The position numbers were made by a program, and so were the translations under genes. The notes under the pieces are model-generated. The model was not told the origin of the DNA and did no database searches. It worked only from the letters and a program-made list of their open reading frames with translations. DNA of 64,000 nucleotides from a virus, in the IMG/VR virus record IMGVR_UViG_3300042465_000293, positions 1 to 64,000 of that record. One strand, written 5' to 3'. This document shows, in pieces, positions 49,201 to 58,300 of the stretch (positions are counted from its first letter, which is position 1; the number at the start of each line of letters is the position of its first letter).

Positions 49201-51589
49201 CGCCGCTGCTACTGCACTGGCCAACTTTGGTGTCACGGATAACACCATCAAGTCCAACTTGATGAACACCATCGACAATGCCAACTACACCAGCAGTGAC
49301 GAAGCTGCTACGGCACTGGCTAAGCGTGAGGACTACACATACTCTGATGCAGATGTCAAAGCACTGACAGGTCAAGGCACCGATCTTACGTTGGCAAGTC
49401 GTACCGAGGCGTATGTTGACCCACGAGTGTTTGACCTTGCTGAAGTTAAAGCCGCTGCCGCTGCTGAAGGCTATACGCTCACAGATGAAGAAGCTGCCAA
49501 ACTGGTTGGTCAGAAAGATGAAGCTGCGGCGGTTACTGCGGCACGTGCCGAATTTGACCCCAAGGCAACAACCTACGACGAGGCAAAAGGATTCCTGACC
49601 TCTCAAGGCTACACACCTACTGCGGATGAAATCAAACAGTTTGTTGGCAACACTGCGGAAACAAAAGCGCAAACAGACGCAGCGGCCTATGTAAACCCAC
49701 GTCAGGTTACCGAAACCGAAGCACGCAAGTACCTTACTGATCTTGGGTACAAACCTACTGATGCCGAGGTCAAACGATTTGTCGGTCAGGTCAATGAAGC
49801 TGATCAAGCCAAAGCTATTAGCGAATATGCCGACCCCCGTATGGTCGATGAAGGTGAAGTCAAGGCTGCGTATGCTGCACTGGGATTAAATAAGCCTACC
49901 GCTGACGACATTAAGAAACTGATGGGTCAGTACGAGGAGACTGGACTTACAGCCAAAGCAACCGACTACTTACCAACGGCTCGATTAAATTCGATCATGT
50001 CACAGCTTGACGCGATGGCTGCTGGCGGCGTCAGCCAAGAAGCGTTGGATGCAATCAATCTGGTTAAGAAAGATTTGGCCAGCCAGATCAAAGACCTCGG
50101 CTTCAAGATGGACGAGCAGACTGGTAAGTTGACCGATGCACTCACCACGACTGAAACCAATATCTTGACAAAGATTGCCGCCAACGAGAAGGCTGGCATG
50201 ACTCGGGATGTGGCTACACAAAAAGCGATTGGTGATGTTGCTACTGAACTTGGCACTACAAAAGATGACATCCTCAAACGAATTGGTACTACCGAGACCA
50301 ACCTGACCAAGACCATCGACACTCTGAGTAAAGATGTTGGTGCGTTGAGTACCAAACTTGGCGATGTTGAGACCAACATCCTGACCAAGATGGCCGAGTA
50401 CGAGAAGGCAGGTATTGGCCGTGATGAGGCTTTATCTAAAGCGATTGATGCCGTTGCCGCTGACCTTGGCACCACCAAAGCAGACATCCTGACAAAGATT
50501 GGCAAGACTGAGGAAACTCTTAAAGCCGATGTTGGTAAAGTTGAAACAAACCTTGGCACCAAGATTGCCGAGTCTGAAGCAGCCGTTCTTAAAGCGTTGG
50601 GTTTGACCGAGACAAAGCTGAGCGAAGAAATCTCAGGGGTCAAAGAAGACTTGACGACAAAGATTGGTGACGTTGAAACCAATGTGCTGTCGCGCATGGC
50701 CGAATACGAGAAGGCTGGTATTGGACGCGATGAAGCCTTGGGTAAAGCAATCGACGACGTGGCTGCCGATCTTGGCACCACACGCACTGACATCCTTACA
50801 CAGATTGGTAAGACTGAAGCCAACATCAAAGCTGATCTGGCCAGCGCCAAGACTGAATTAAAGACGGACATTGGCACCGCCAAGACTGAACTAAAAGGCG
50901 ACATTGCTACTACCAGAAAAGAAATTCTGGACAGAGCGGCTGAGTACGAAAAGGCTGGTATTGCACGCGACCAAGCACTTGCACTGGCACAAGCGGACAT
51001 GGCCAAGACTTTGGGTCAAGATACTCAGAAAGCCACGCAGTCTGATCTGGATGCAGTGATCAAGATGCTGGAGACTCAAGGTGCATACGACCAGCAGTAC
51101 GACTACAACGGCGACAAGGTAATTGACCAAAAGGACAAAGTTGCGATTGAGACCTACCTCAAGTCACAGGAAACAGCTTACAAGCCAGACACCGACGACC
51201 CGTTCAAGTACGACCCCGCCGCAGGGTCTAAGTGGGCACGCACAGGTGTGTTCAAGACTGTGGCAGACGAAGCTGAGGCAACCCGTAAAGCGCAAGCTGA
51301 CGAAGCCGAGCGCACTCGCCAAGCCCAAGCTGCCGCTGCACTCAAGACCCAGCGCATGGGCAATCTCAATACCCTGACCAGCATGCTGGGTCAGGCAGAA
51401 GACACCAAAGGCCAGCAAGTTACGGTAAAAGCTGCCGATCCCGCAAAGATTGGGTACATTTATGACTGGAACAGCATTTTCGCCAATCCATCGCAGGAAA
51501 AGTTGTTTGCCTCTCCGTTTGCACAGGGCGGCATGGTGAACGGTTCTGAAGATGTAAACGAAGAATTGCTCAAGATATTGAAAGGTTAA
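46211..51589 (+). CDS. Giant ejection-type internal virion protein with repeats and EF-hand-like loop
   Basis: This 1792-residue protein opens with an amphipathic Val/Ala/Gly-rich N-terminus (VADFVGDVIGAVGDAISSVG) suited to membrane insertion. Between about 1050 and 1240 are four units of about 45 residues (consensus Y-V-D-P-R...E-V/A-K-A...G-Y-x-x-T...E...V-G-Q). A long coiled coil follows (about 1260-1610), with repeated I-L-T-K-I/M-A-E-Y-E-K-A-G-I-G-R-D units. At about 1631-1642 is DYNGDKVIDQKD, a calcium-binding EF-hand/dockerin-like loop. It is likely ejected into the host or forms a channel. Confidence 0.7.
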   Translation: MGAVADFVGDVIGAVGDAISSVGKAVFKLADFVVDKIIDPVLSTVSNVIEAALDNPLKTIAQVALVATGNAWALPLVEGADVAAKGGDLGDVLKATAKAYVAQEIGSYVGGKATTAVAKATDSAIAGQIFGSGAAAASVAVVTNQDPLKAFISGGVGAATGAVLGKVDEMTGGKFKTLPPTAQAAIQSAITAQITNNPNPTAAIMGSIISASGIVTDAIKSFDPDGTKLDATQRTILTDVLMGTATAALTGGKASNVIQAAMMKAGAKALGDMTTSAFKTATGETTKAYAAADAAAGKVDANIEAQKAAAWEYNNNATQLQERIAEQNRLSDAYNAAVKAFDADPTEENGKAANAAITKYNEYVTALNKDYNETYKPRLDKYGGELDTLKQQHAVLTGDYEKAMQAFGTKTDKLSDALDPIYRTSNRAFVEAMDTNFNADQYRKLNGLGADVDVYDHYLSKGQFEGAPTNNKAAETVIATERTRLITQALESKGVTLATADPAMVSKMLDNIDKNYGNNVSALKAASIQDVINGNITSVNQLVSDQRNGVLRVEVAGSSYGEWQKPSSDRFTLPAGMKLASYAAFDSGRASLVYDNKGAPVWIEADPSTAVATWNPATGNYELPPVTIIGKKPTEQEKIIAMAELGGSAAVNGVVSDAMINAAKTVVGWAQQTGSSTLINTTANVLKAGGGFLESINGISVLFGSAPKDTQLGKFSNALNDLGKASNTAEYQAAVKNMNAMIGDAKGVGGTLKAIYGAFKSAPLQFVAEYVGVEGIQEIAPLLIGGVVASGAKGAAAALKYGQAVAARMGSTAGMTAGIMTDIVESAGGAATGAYNEAYKTAIKVGKSPADADKIAMEIAQRQAFVAAATTAVSMGLGGAALEKALLGRSGTGLGDALQTLGDFAKTGTKIAIKEGTSEAGEEGITQAALEGQLYKLDQTRDVAKEITQAAAFGFIAGGPIAGGAYAASRTGDVISNAVQGNPQIANILETNKGNPAAAATALANFGVTDNTIKSNLMNTIDNANYTSSDEAATALAKREDYTYSDADVKALTGQGTDLTLASRTEAYVDPRVFDLAEVKAAAAAEGYTLTDEEAAKLVGQKDEAAAVTAARAEFDPKATTYDEAKGFLTSQGYTPTADEIKQFVGNTAETKAQTDAAAYVNPRQVTETEARKYLTDLGYKPTDAEVKRFVGQVNEADQAKAISEYADPRMVDEGEVKAAYAALGLNKPTADDIKKLMGQYEETGLTAKATDYLPTARLNSIMSQLDAMAAGGVSQEALDAINLVKKDLASQIKDLGFKMDEQTGKLTDALTTTETNILTKIAANEKAGMTRDVATQKAIGDVATELGTTKDDILKRIGTTETNLTKTIDTLSKDVGALSTKLGDVETNILTKMAEYEKAGIGRDEALSKAIDAVAADLGTTKADILTKIGKTEETLKADVGKVETNLGTKIAESEAAVLKALGLTETKLSEEISGVKEDLTTKIGDVETNVLSRMAEYEKAGIGRDEALGKAIDDVAADLGTTRTDILTQIGKTEANIKADLASAKTELKTDIGTAKTELKGDIATTRKEILDRAAEYEKAGIARDQALALAQADMAKTLGQDTQKATQSDLDAVIKMLETQGAYDQQYDYNGDKVIDQKDKVAIETYLKSQETAYKPDTDDPFKYDPAAGSKWARTGVFKTVADEAEATRKAQADEAERTRQAQAAAALKTQRMGNLNTLTSMLGQAEDTKGQQVTVKAADPAKIGYIYDWNSIFANPSQEKLFASPFAQGGMVNGSEDVNEELLKILKG

Positions 51590-51591
51590 TC

Positions 51592-52533
51592 ATGGCAGAC
51601 GATACTGATTTCAACTCGTATTACGGAGATGACTCCGACGACTTCTACGCCACTGGTAATAACACCATACGTGACGCATACACCACGGAAGATTATGACT
51701 GGACGCAGTTTGATACTGCCACGGAAAACTATCTCAAGGAAAACTACCCTGAGTTGGCAAAAGACGCTTCTCTGTTTGATCAGGTAGGTGGAGCATTTCG
51801 GAAGTTGGGCACCTCGGCGTTTAACAACCTTAAAAATGCGTTCACTGATCCTAAGACTGGGGGCACAAACTGGCGTAACGTAGCTGCTGCCGCAGGTGGT
51901 TTGTATGGTTTGTATCAAAGCCAACAAGCTCCTGAGAAGACTGGCTACCAAGGCGGCATCCCCAAGTACGAAGCGGTGCGTGAAAAGGTGGCCAACACCT
52001 ATGACCCTAACCGCCGTCCGGGTAGCTCGGCGCAAGAGTATTTCACCAAAACTCGTTTTGTTGCACCAGAAGGTGCCGAGGCTGCTCGTACTACTGCCAA
52101 GGAAGAAGCCGCAGGTCTGGAAGCCATAAACAAATCCAACCCCGCACGCCAAACCCGTCCTGTCTTGCAGGCTGGCGCAGAGAAGAAGGAAGAAAAGAAA
52201 GAGGAAGTCAAACCCGCTTCGTCTGTTATCAAAGACTTGCCGGTGCCGAAATACGCATCCGGTGGTATTGCAGAGATGGCGCGAGGCCGATATTTAAGTG
52301 GCGCAACAGACGGTATGGCTGATAAAATTCCAGCACGAATTGGTGGAAAACAGGAAGCTAAATTAAGTCATGGTGAGTTTGTTATCCCCGCAGATGTTGT
52401 TGGTCACCTCGGTAATGGAAATTCCGAAGCAGGTGCACAGCGCCTGTATGCAATGATGGACAGAATTCGTAAAGCTCGCACCGGCACGACCAAGCAGGGC
52501 AAGCAAATTAACCCCGATAAATTTTTAGCGTAA
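51592..52533 (+). CDS. Internal virion protein
   Basis: The protein has 313 residues. An acidic Tyr/Asp-rich N-terminus is followed by a helical Ala-rich section and a Lys/Glu linker. The C-terminal domain (GMADKIPARIGGKQEAKLSH then GEFVIPADVVGHLGNGNSEA) I recall from many environmental podovirus proteins encoded beside ejection proteins. It begins 2 bases after the giant protein. It is probably a component of the ejectosome or core. Confidence 0.65.
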   Translation: MADDTDFNSYYGDDSDDFYATGNNTIRDAYTTEDYDWTQFDTATENYLKENYPELAKDASLFDQVGGAFRKLGTSAFNNLKNAFTDPKTGGTNWRNVAAAAGGLYGLYQSQQAPEKTGYQGGIPKYEAVREKVANTYDPNRRPGSSAQEYFTKTRFVAPEGAEAARTTAKEEAAGLEAINKSNPARQTRPVLQAGAEKKEEKKEEVKPASSVIKDLPVPKYASGGIAEMARGRYLSGATDGMADKIPARIGGKQEAKLSHGEFVIPADVVGHLGNGNSEAGAQRLYAMMDRIRKARTGTTKQGKQINPDKFLA

Positions 52534-52545
52534 GCGAGGTAAGAC

Positions 52546-53469
52546 ATGGCAACAGCAGCATCTTCTGGAACTACCGGGGCTAAAACGACCACGGCTACCG
52601 CCGATACCGGAGTCGGGCAACAGACGGGCACCGAATCCTCGCTTTCCAACTGGGCGGGGCCATATGTCACGGACATGCTGGGTCGCGGTCAAGCACTGGC
52701 CAACCAAGACTACCAAGCCTACGGAGGCCCGCTGACCGCTGGGGAGTCTGATCTTCAAAAAACGGCGTTCCAAGGAATTGCTGGGCTGACTATTCCTACG
52801 GAACAGATGGGTGCATTTACCCCTCAAAAGTTCAGTGCACAGGCCGCACAAGACTACATGAATCCATACTTGACTGCGGCACTTGACCCGCAGATCGAGG
52901 AAGCCAAACGCCAAGCGCAGATTCAAAACTTGGCCAATCGCGCTTCAGCAACCAAAGCTGGCGCGTTCGGTGGTGGTCGCGGTGCTTTGATGGAGTCTGA
53001 GAATCAGCGGAACATGTTGCAAAACCTCGCTGGCATTACCGGCAAGGGCTACTCGGATGCCTATTCGCAGGCAATGAATCAATTTAACGTCGAACAAGGC
53101 CGTGGACAAACAGCGCAAGACGCCGCCAACACCTACGGTCTGGCCGCACTTCAGAAACAAGGCGAAGCTGGCCAAGTCCAACGTGACATTGAGCAACAAG
53201 GCATCACTGCGGATGTCAAAGAATTTGAAACCCAACGTGAGTTCCCGTACAAACAGGTGCAGTACCAGCAGTCTTTGCTTCAAGGTTTGCCCCTTGCTGC
53301 GCAAACTTACTCATACTCACAACCCAGTGCGCTGTCGAACATTCTCAGTCAGGGTGGTGGCCTTATGGACTTGTACGACCGTATCTTTGGTACGGCTCCT
53401 GCCGCTCCTGCCGCTCCTGCCGCTCCTGCCGCTCCTGCGGCCCCCGCTGCTCCTGTAGTCCCCGGTTAA
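52546..53469 (+). CDS. Internal virion protein with Ala-Pro tail
   Basis: The 307-residue protein is mainly helical and Gln/Ala-rich (PQIEEAKRQAQIQNLANRAS, GGGRGALMESENQRNMLQNL). It ends in a run of Pro-Ala-Ala units (APAAPAAPAAPAAP) encoded by a 9-base tandem repeat at 53395-53450. The GAFGGGRGALMESE pattern is shared with other phage internal proteins. It is probably a head or ejection component. Confidence 0.65.
   Translation: MATAASSGTTGAKTTTATADTGVGQQTGTESSLSNWAGPYVTDMLGRGQALANQDYQAYGGPLTAGESDLQKTAFQGIAGLTIPTEQMGAFTPQKFSAQAAQDYMNPYLTAALDPQIEEAKRQAQIQNLANRASATKAGAFGGGRGALMESENQRNMLQNLAGITGKGYSDAYSQAMNQFNVEQGRGQTAQDAANTYGLAALQKQGEAGQVQRDIEQQGITADVKEFETQREFPYKQVQYQQSLLQGLPLAAQTYSYSQPSALSNILSQGGGLMDLYDRIFGTAPAAPAAPAAPAAPAAPAAPVVPG
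53395..53450 (+). repeat. Nine-base coding microsatellite
   Basis: GCTCCTGCC is repeated five times, with diverged copies at the end, and encodes Ala-Pro-Ala units at the C-terminus of the 52546-53469 protein. Length changes in multiples of nine would keep the frame. Confidence 0.8.
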
Positions 53470-53478
53470 GGAAAAAAT

Positions 53479-55386
53479 ATGCAGATGCCAAACGCTTCAC
53501 CTCAAGGTATTGCAGGACTCATGCAACAACGTCCGCAAGCACCCCAGATGCCCACTCCCGGAAAAGCCAGCCCCATGGCTGGACTGGGAAGTGTGGAAGA
53601 CCGTGTTAACGCATACAAGGGCGACACCAAGCCGTTGGAAAAACGCTATGCAATGACGCAAGACTTGCTTGATCTGCTGGCACTTCAAAAGATCAAATCA
53701 GACAAAGATGCCGCCGCTCGTGACATGCAGTTAAAGATGGCTCAGCAAAGCGCCGAAAGCGGCCAAGCCAACATGACTGTGGCACAGCAACGCGAGCAAG
53801 AGGTTGCCGAGTTGACTAAGAACGAGCTTGCCCAACAGCGCGGTGACACTGCACAACAGCAGACCCAGCAACAGCAAGACAAGATGAAGCAAATGATGGG
53901 CGGTATTGCCGCCGCTCCCGGTGCCGCTATGGCTGCACAACCCAAGGCTATGGCCGCTGGTGGCATCGTTGGATACGCTGATGGTGGGGCAGTTGGTTAC
54001 GCTGGTGGGGGTGAAATCCTTGACCAAGCTCGTGAGCGCCGTAAAGCCGCCCAGCAAAAAGTGTATTCCTATGGCTTACGCCAACGGCAACAAGACCCCG
54101 AAGGTTACCAAGCCGCGCAAGCTGAGTTGCAGGCCGCGCAAGCCGCGCTACAAGCCGCCGAAAAAAGCTACGCCGCTGAGATGTCTGCCGCAGGTATAGA
54201 CAAACCCATCTCTGCCGCATCACCTATGGGTGCCGTTGGTCGGTTTGAAAAGGCACAAGCCCCTGCCGCCGCCCCCGTGTCCGAAGCGCAGGCAACTGCC
54301 GCTGCTGGCCCTCAAGCTGCCGTACCGCCTGCTGACAAGTTACCGCCTGCAAACGTAGTTGCTGCTGCGCAAGGTGCACCTAAGCCTCCTGCTCCACCTG
54401 CTCCACCCAAGCCTCCTGCACCCCCCGGTATTGCGGGTTTACCCGGAGCCGCTGGTGCTCCCCCACAAGTACAGCCCGGCGTTGTTGGCCCTGCCAATGA
54501 CTTTGGTACAAAACTGCAAGCCGCTGCGCTCAAGAACGCAGAGATTGATCCTGTCGCTCGTCAGCTTTCTGAAGAAAAGCGTGTTGAAGCACGTACGGCA
54601 CTTACACCAGAACAACGTGGTGTGTATCAAGAAGGCATCGGCGGTCTCCAGAAGTTCTACGATGAACAGTACGACCCTGAACGCTTACGTAGAGAAGGTA
54701 TTAAACGCTCTTTGATTGGTGCGGGTGGTCGTCGCTACGGTGAGTTTGCTGCTGGCGCAGAAGCTGGCATGGGCTACGACGATAGGATGCGTGCTGCCAA
54801 GCTCAAAGAGTTTGGAGACATCCAAGGTGCCAAGACAGGACTGATTGGTATTGATCGCGCAAACGTCAAGGGCGCTATTGACGCAGGTTCAAAAACATAC
54901 GAGCAGTCCAGCATGAGCCAACGTCAGGGTCTGGAGTCTGGCCGTGGTTTGTACGGTGAGGATGTCAAGTCCCGTGACACCAAGTACAGCGTTGATGTGG
55001 GTTCCCGTGATAAAGCACTTGACCGTGAGATTGAAAGACTTAAAGTCAAAGCGCAGCAGGATGCAACTGCCGCATCACGTGAGAGCTTGTCATACGACAA
55101 GGCTCGTACGGTCTACTCGGCCACGCTTGGTAAAGTTCAAGAACTTGAGCGCCGCCTTGACGACGACTTTACATCTCGTAACGGCATGTTGCTCATGGCA
55201 GAGCAGTCAGGCAAAATGGATGCTGCGCAGAAAAACCAATTGGAAACTGCAAGGATTCAACACCAACAAGCGAAAGCAAAAATCCGTAAGGAATTGGAGC
55301 CGGTGCTTGAATCAGCGCGTCAGAAACTTGGTGTGTCATCGACTGATGGGTTCGGCGATATGAAAAAAGTAGAATCCAAAAAATAA
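53479..55386 (+). CDS. Internal virion / ejection protein, Ala-Pro-Gln rich
   Basis: The protein has 635 residues. It is Gln/Ala-rich, with the low-complexity motif GGIVGYADGGAVGYAGGGE (about 155-173) and a Pro-rich central linker (about 290-330). The C-terminal helical half includes KRSLIGAGGRRYGEFAAGAE and a coiled coil. This architecture is common to podoviral core proteins encoded before the last giant ejection protein. No enzymatic motif is seen. Confidence 0.65.
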   Translation: MQMPNASPQGIAGLMQQRPQAPQMPTPGKASPMAGLGSVEDRVNAYKGDTKPLEKRYAMTQDLLDLLALQKIKSDKDAAARDMQLKMAQQSAESGQANMTVAQQREQEVAELTKNELAQQRGDTAQQQTQQQQDKMKQMMGGIAAAPGAAMAAQPKAMAAGGIVGYADGGAVGYAGGGEILDQARERRKAAQQKVYSYGLRQRQQDPEGYQAAQAELQAAQAALQAAEKSYAAEMSAAGIDKPISAASPMGAVGRFEKAQAPAAAPVSEAQATAAAGPQAAVPPADKLPPANVVAAAQGAPKPPAPPAPPKPPAPPGIAGLPGAAGAPPQVQPGVVGPANDFGTKLQAAALKNAEIDPVARQLSEEKRVEARTALTPEQRGVYQEGIGGLQKFYDEQYDPERLRREGIKRSLIGAGGRRYGEFAAGAEAGMGYDDRMRAAKLKEFGDIQGAKTGLIGIDRANVKGAIDAGSKTYEQSSMSQRQGLESGRGLYGEDVKSRDTKYSVDVGSRDKALDREIERLKVKAQQDATAASRESLSYDKARTVYSATLGKVQELERRLDDDFTSRNGMLLMAEQSGKMDAAQKNQLETARIQHQQAKAKIRKELEPVLESARQKLGVSSTDGFGDMKKVESKK

Positions 55387-55395
55387 GGAGTAAGC

Positions 55396-58300
55396 ATGCC
55401 GCTGTACCAGATCACCGGCCCTGACGGTAATCTCTATGAGATCGAAGGGCCAGAAGGTGCAACTCGTCAGCAGGTGATTGCTGCTGTTCAAAAGCGTATG
55501 TCCTCCCAAGAGGACACGAATCTTGAGTCGCGTCTGCAACAGCTACGCGCCGAGCGTGAGGAATTGCTCAAGCCAAAACCTACTGTTGGTGGAAGCATTA
55601 AAGAGTTTGGCAAGGGGTTGGTTCCCGGTGCAATTAACTTGCTTGAGACAGCAGGTACTGGTATCAGCGCGTTGTTGCCCGACGATACTGAGAAGGCCGC
55701 ACGTGAGAAAATTAAAGAGCTTGCTGGTATTGCCAAGAAGCCTTTTGAAGCTGGCGCTGGGTATGAAGATTCAGTAATGCGCAAGTTAGGTGAGGGCTTA
55801 GGCTCTACCCTGCCGTTCTTTGCCGCTGGCCCACTTGGTTTGGCTGGCCGTGTTGCCGCTGGTGGTCTTGGCGTTGCCGCTGGCGCTGGTGAAGCACGTG
55901 AGTCTGCCGAAGCCAAAGGTGCTACGGGTGAAGAACGACGTTTGGCTACACAACTTGGTGCACCTACTGGTTTGCTTGACTTACTGGCACCGCAGATTAA
56001 ACCATTTAAGAGTATTGTAGGTACTGCATTTGCACGTGGTGGCGTTGAGGGTGCAACCGAAGCGGCACAGAAAGTTGCCCAGAACTTAATTGCCAAGGGC
56101 GTCTACGACCCCCAGCAGGAAATTCTTGTCGGGTCTGGCGAAGAAGGCGCGTATGGCGCTGGAGTCGGTGCACTGGCCAGCTTGATCATTGACATGACCA
56201 TTGGCCGTAAGGCTCGTCGCGCATCGTTGGGGCTTGATAAAGAAGCGCCCGAGGAAAAAACTCCTGATGCTTTACGGTTGACGGGGGAAGCTCCGTTTAC
56301 CCCTGTGGGTTTACCTGACGGCTCAGTAGCAATGACCCGTGAGGACTTGGCCGCATACGAAGAATCAAAGTTTAAAGACAAGTACGCCCCACAAGATGCG
56401 GCACCGCGCTTGCGTGAAAAAGACACCGTAGGAACTCAGGGTGAGTTGTATCCAAGTGAGCGAGATAGCGCCCTCATTCAACTATCTCAGATAGAAGGGC
56501 CACAGCGCCAAGCCCCCGCAGACTTTGAGTTGGAGATGCAAGAGGCACCCCGTGGAGTACAGCAAGAACTTGACTTGCAACCACGGATTGAACGAGATAC
56601 CCAAACACGTGACATGATTGACGATCTGGAGGAAACCCAACAGATTGAAGAACTGTACGCAAAAGATGAGCGCGAAGCTGCCAAGATCAGAGCGGAAAAA
56701 GAACGTCTGAAGTTTGAGTCTGACCTTGCCGAATTGACTGGTAGGGTAGAGCGCAAACAGGAAAAAACAAGCGCGGATAACCGCCTTCAAATCCTACTGC
56801 CGATTGTTGAAGCTAAAGCCAACAACATCCGCAAAGTATTTGTGCAAGCTCTCAAGCGTGAAGGGTTCACCAATCCTAACCTGACCGAGCGAGAACAAAA
56901 ACTCATTAACCGTGCCTACGACATTCGTTTGGCTGAAGAACCTGCGGTTGAAGCTGAGCCGGTAATAGAAGCCTCCGAGGAGCAAAAGAAAGAACTGCGA
57001 TCCATCGAGTCGCTCATTCCTGAGAAGAAGTCACAGCGTGAACCTGAACAGATGGGTTTCCCGGGCATGGGTAAGCCGAAGGGTGCCGCACCCCAAGCCT
57101 TCTCTGAGGAGGAGCTTGCATCCCAAGAAAAACCATTTGCTACGGTGCTGACACCCGAGGTATTGGCCAAGGCTGGCCTACCAAAACAATCTGGTTTCTA
57201 CAAGCAGTTGCTCAACTTAGACATGGCTGATGCCGTTCAACAGCCTACGGTTGCTCACATCTTCGGGCGTATTCGTGAGAATCCCAACTTATCCACATCT
57301 ACTAAAGATGCGGTTGAGAACTTAGCAATGCAAGCGTTTGGGGGTCTGGCCAAACAAGGTGACATGTTTGTACCCGCTAAGCCAATTAAGGCTGCCAAGG
57401 AGGGCAAGAAAGATGCGACTGCAACAAAACCCGCAGCCGGAAAACCCGCTGAACGAGGACGTGATAAGGACGCAGGAGATGTCGCTGGAGGAACTGGAAC
57501 TCGCACTGAAGATCGCAAACCAAGCGGTGCAAAGGACGAGCGCACTGGAGCCCCTGCTGATACCAAGCGAACTGAAACACCTAAGCCCACTGGACTGGGA
57601 GATCGTGGGAAACCTACTGGTGACACTGGAGTGCGAAAAGGCGTGGAGCCTACTACACTAAAGAAGGCCAAGCCAGAAGCCAAGCCAGAAGCCAAGCCAG
57701 AAGCTAAACCCGAAGTTAGGGGTAAACCCGAAGCCAAAACTGATAAGCCTCAACCCAACGCAAGTCTTGGTGCATACGGCCAAGTAATGGAAGCTGAGAG
57801 CCGGTCTGATGCGCTCGACTATTTGGCCTATGACATGTATGTGGCCATGTTTGAGAAGCACAAACTGCTGACTCGCATCAACAAGCTCAACGACATTACT
57901 GCACAGTTGCGCAACGGCATTCCCGTTGACGATATTGCTTTTGGTCGTGAAGGTACAACCTCTATCGTCCCGTTGAGTGGCGGCAAGTATGCCAAAGCGT
58001 TCTACGAATCCCTGTCGGCGGCTGACAAGCGGGCGTTAGCCAAGAAGATGTCAGACTACTTTAATAAGTCTGAAGCAGAGGTGCGTCGAGGCTCTACCCA
58101 ATTCAATGTCCAACAAGAGTTGTCTCGTGCTACCAAAGAGCAGATGGACGGTGAGCAACTTGAACTCTCTCGTGATGCAGTAGTGTTGGCACTGCCTTTG
58201 CACCCTGCCATCCGTAAGGCGCTGAAAGCTGGTGATCTGCGTGGAGCCCTGACTATGTTGGGCTCGCAGAACCTTGGCCGTGCATCCGAAGTCGCCAAGA

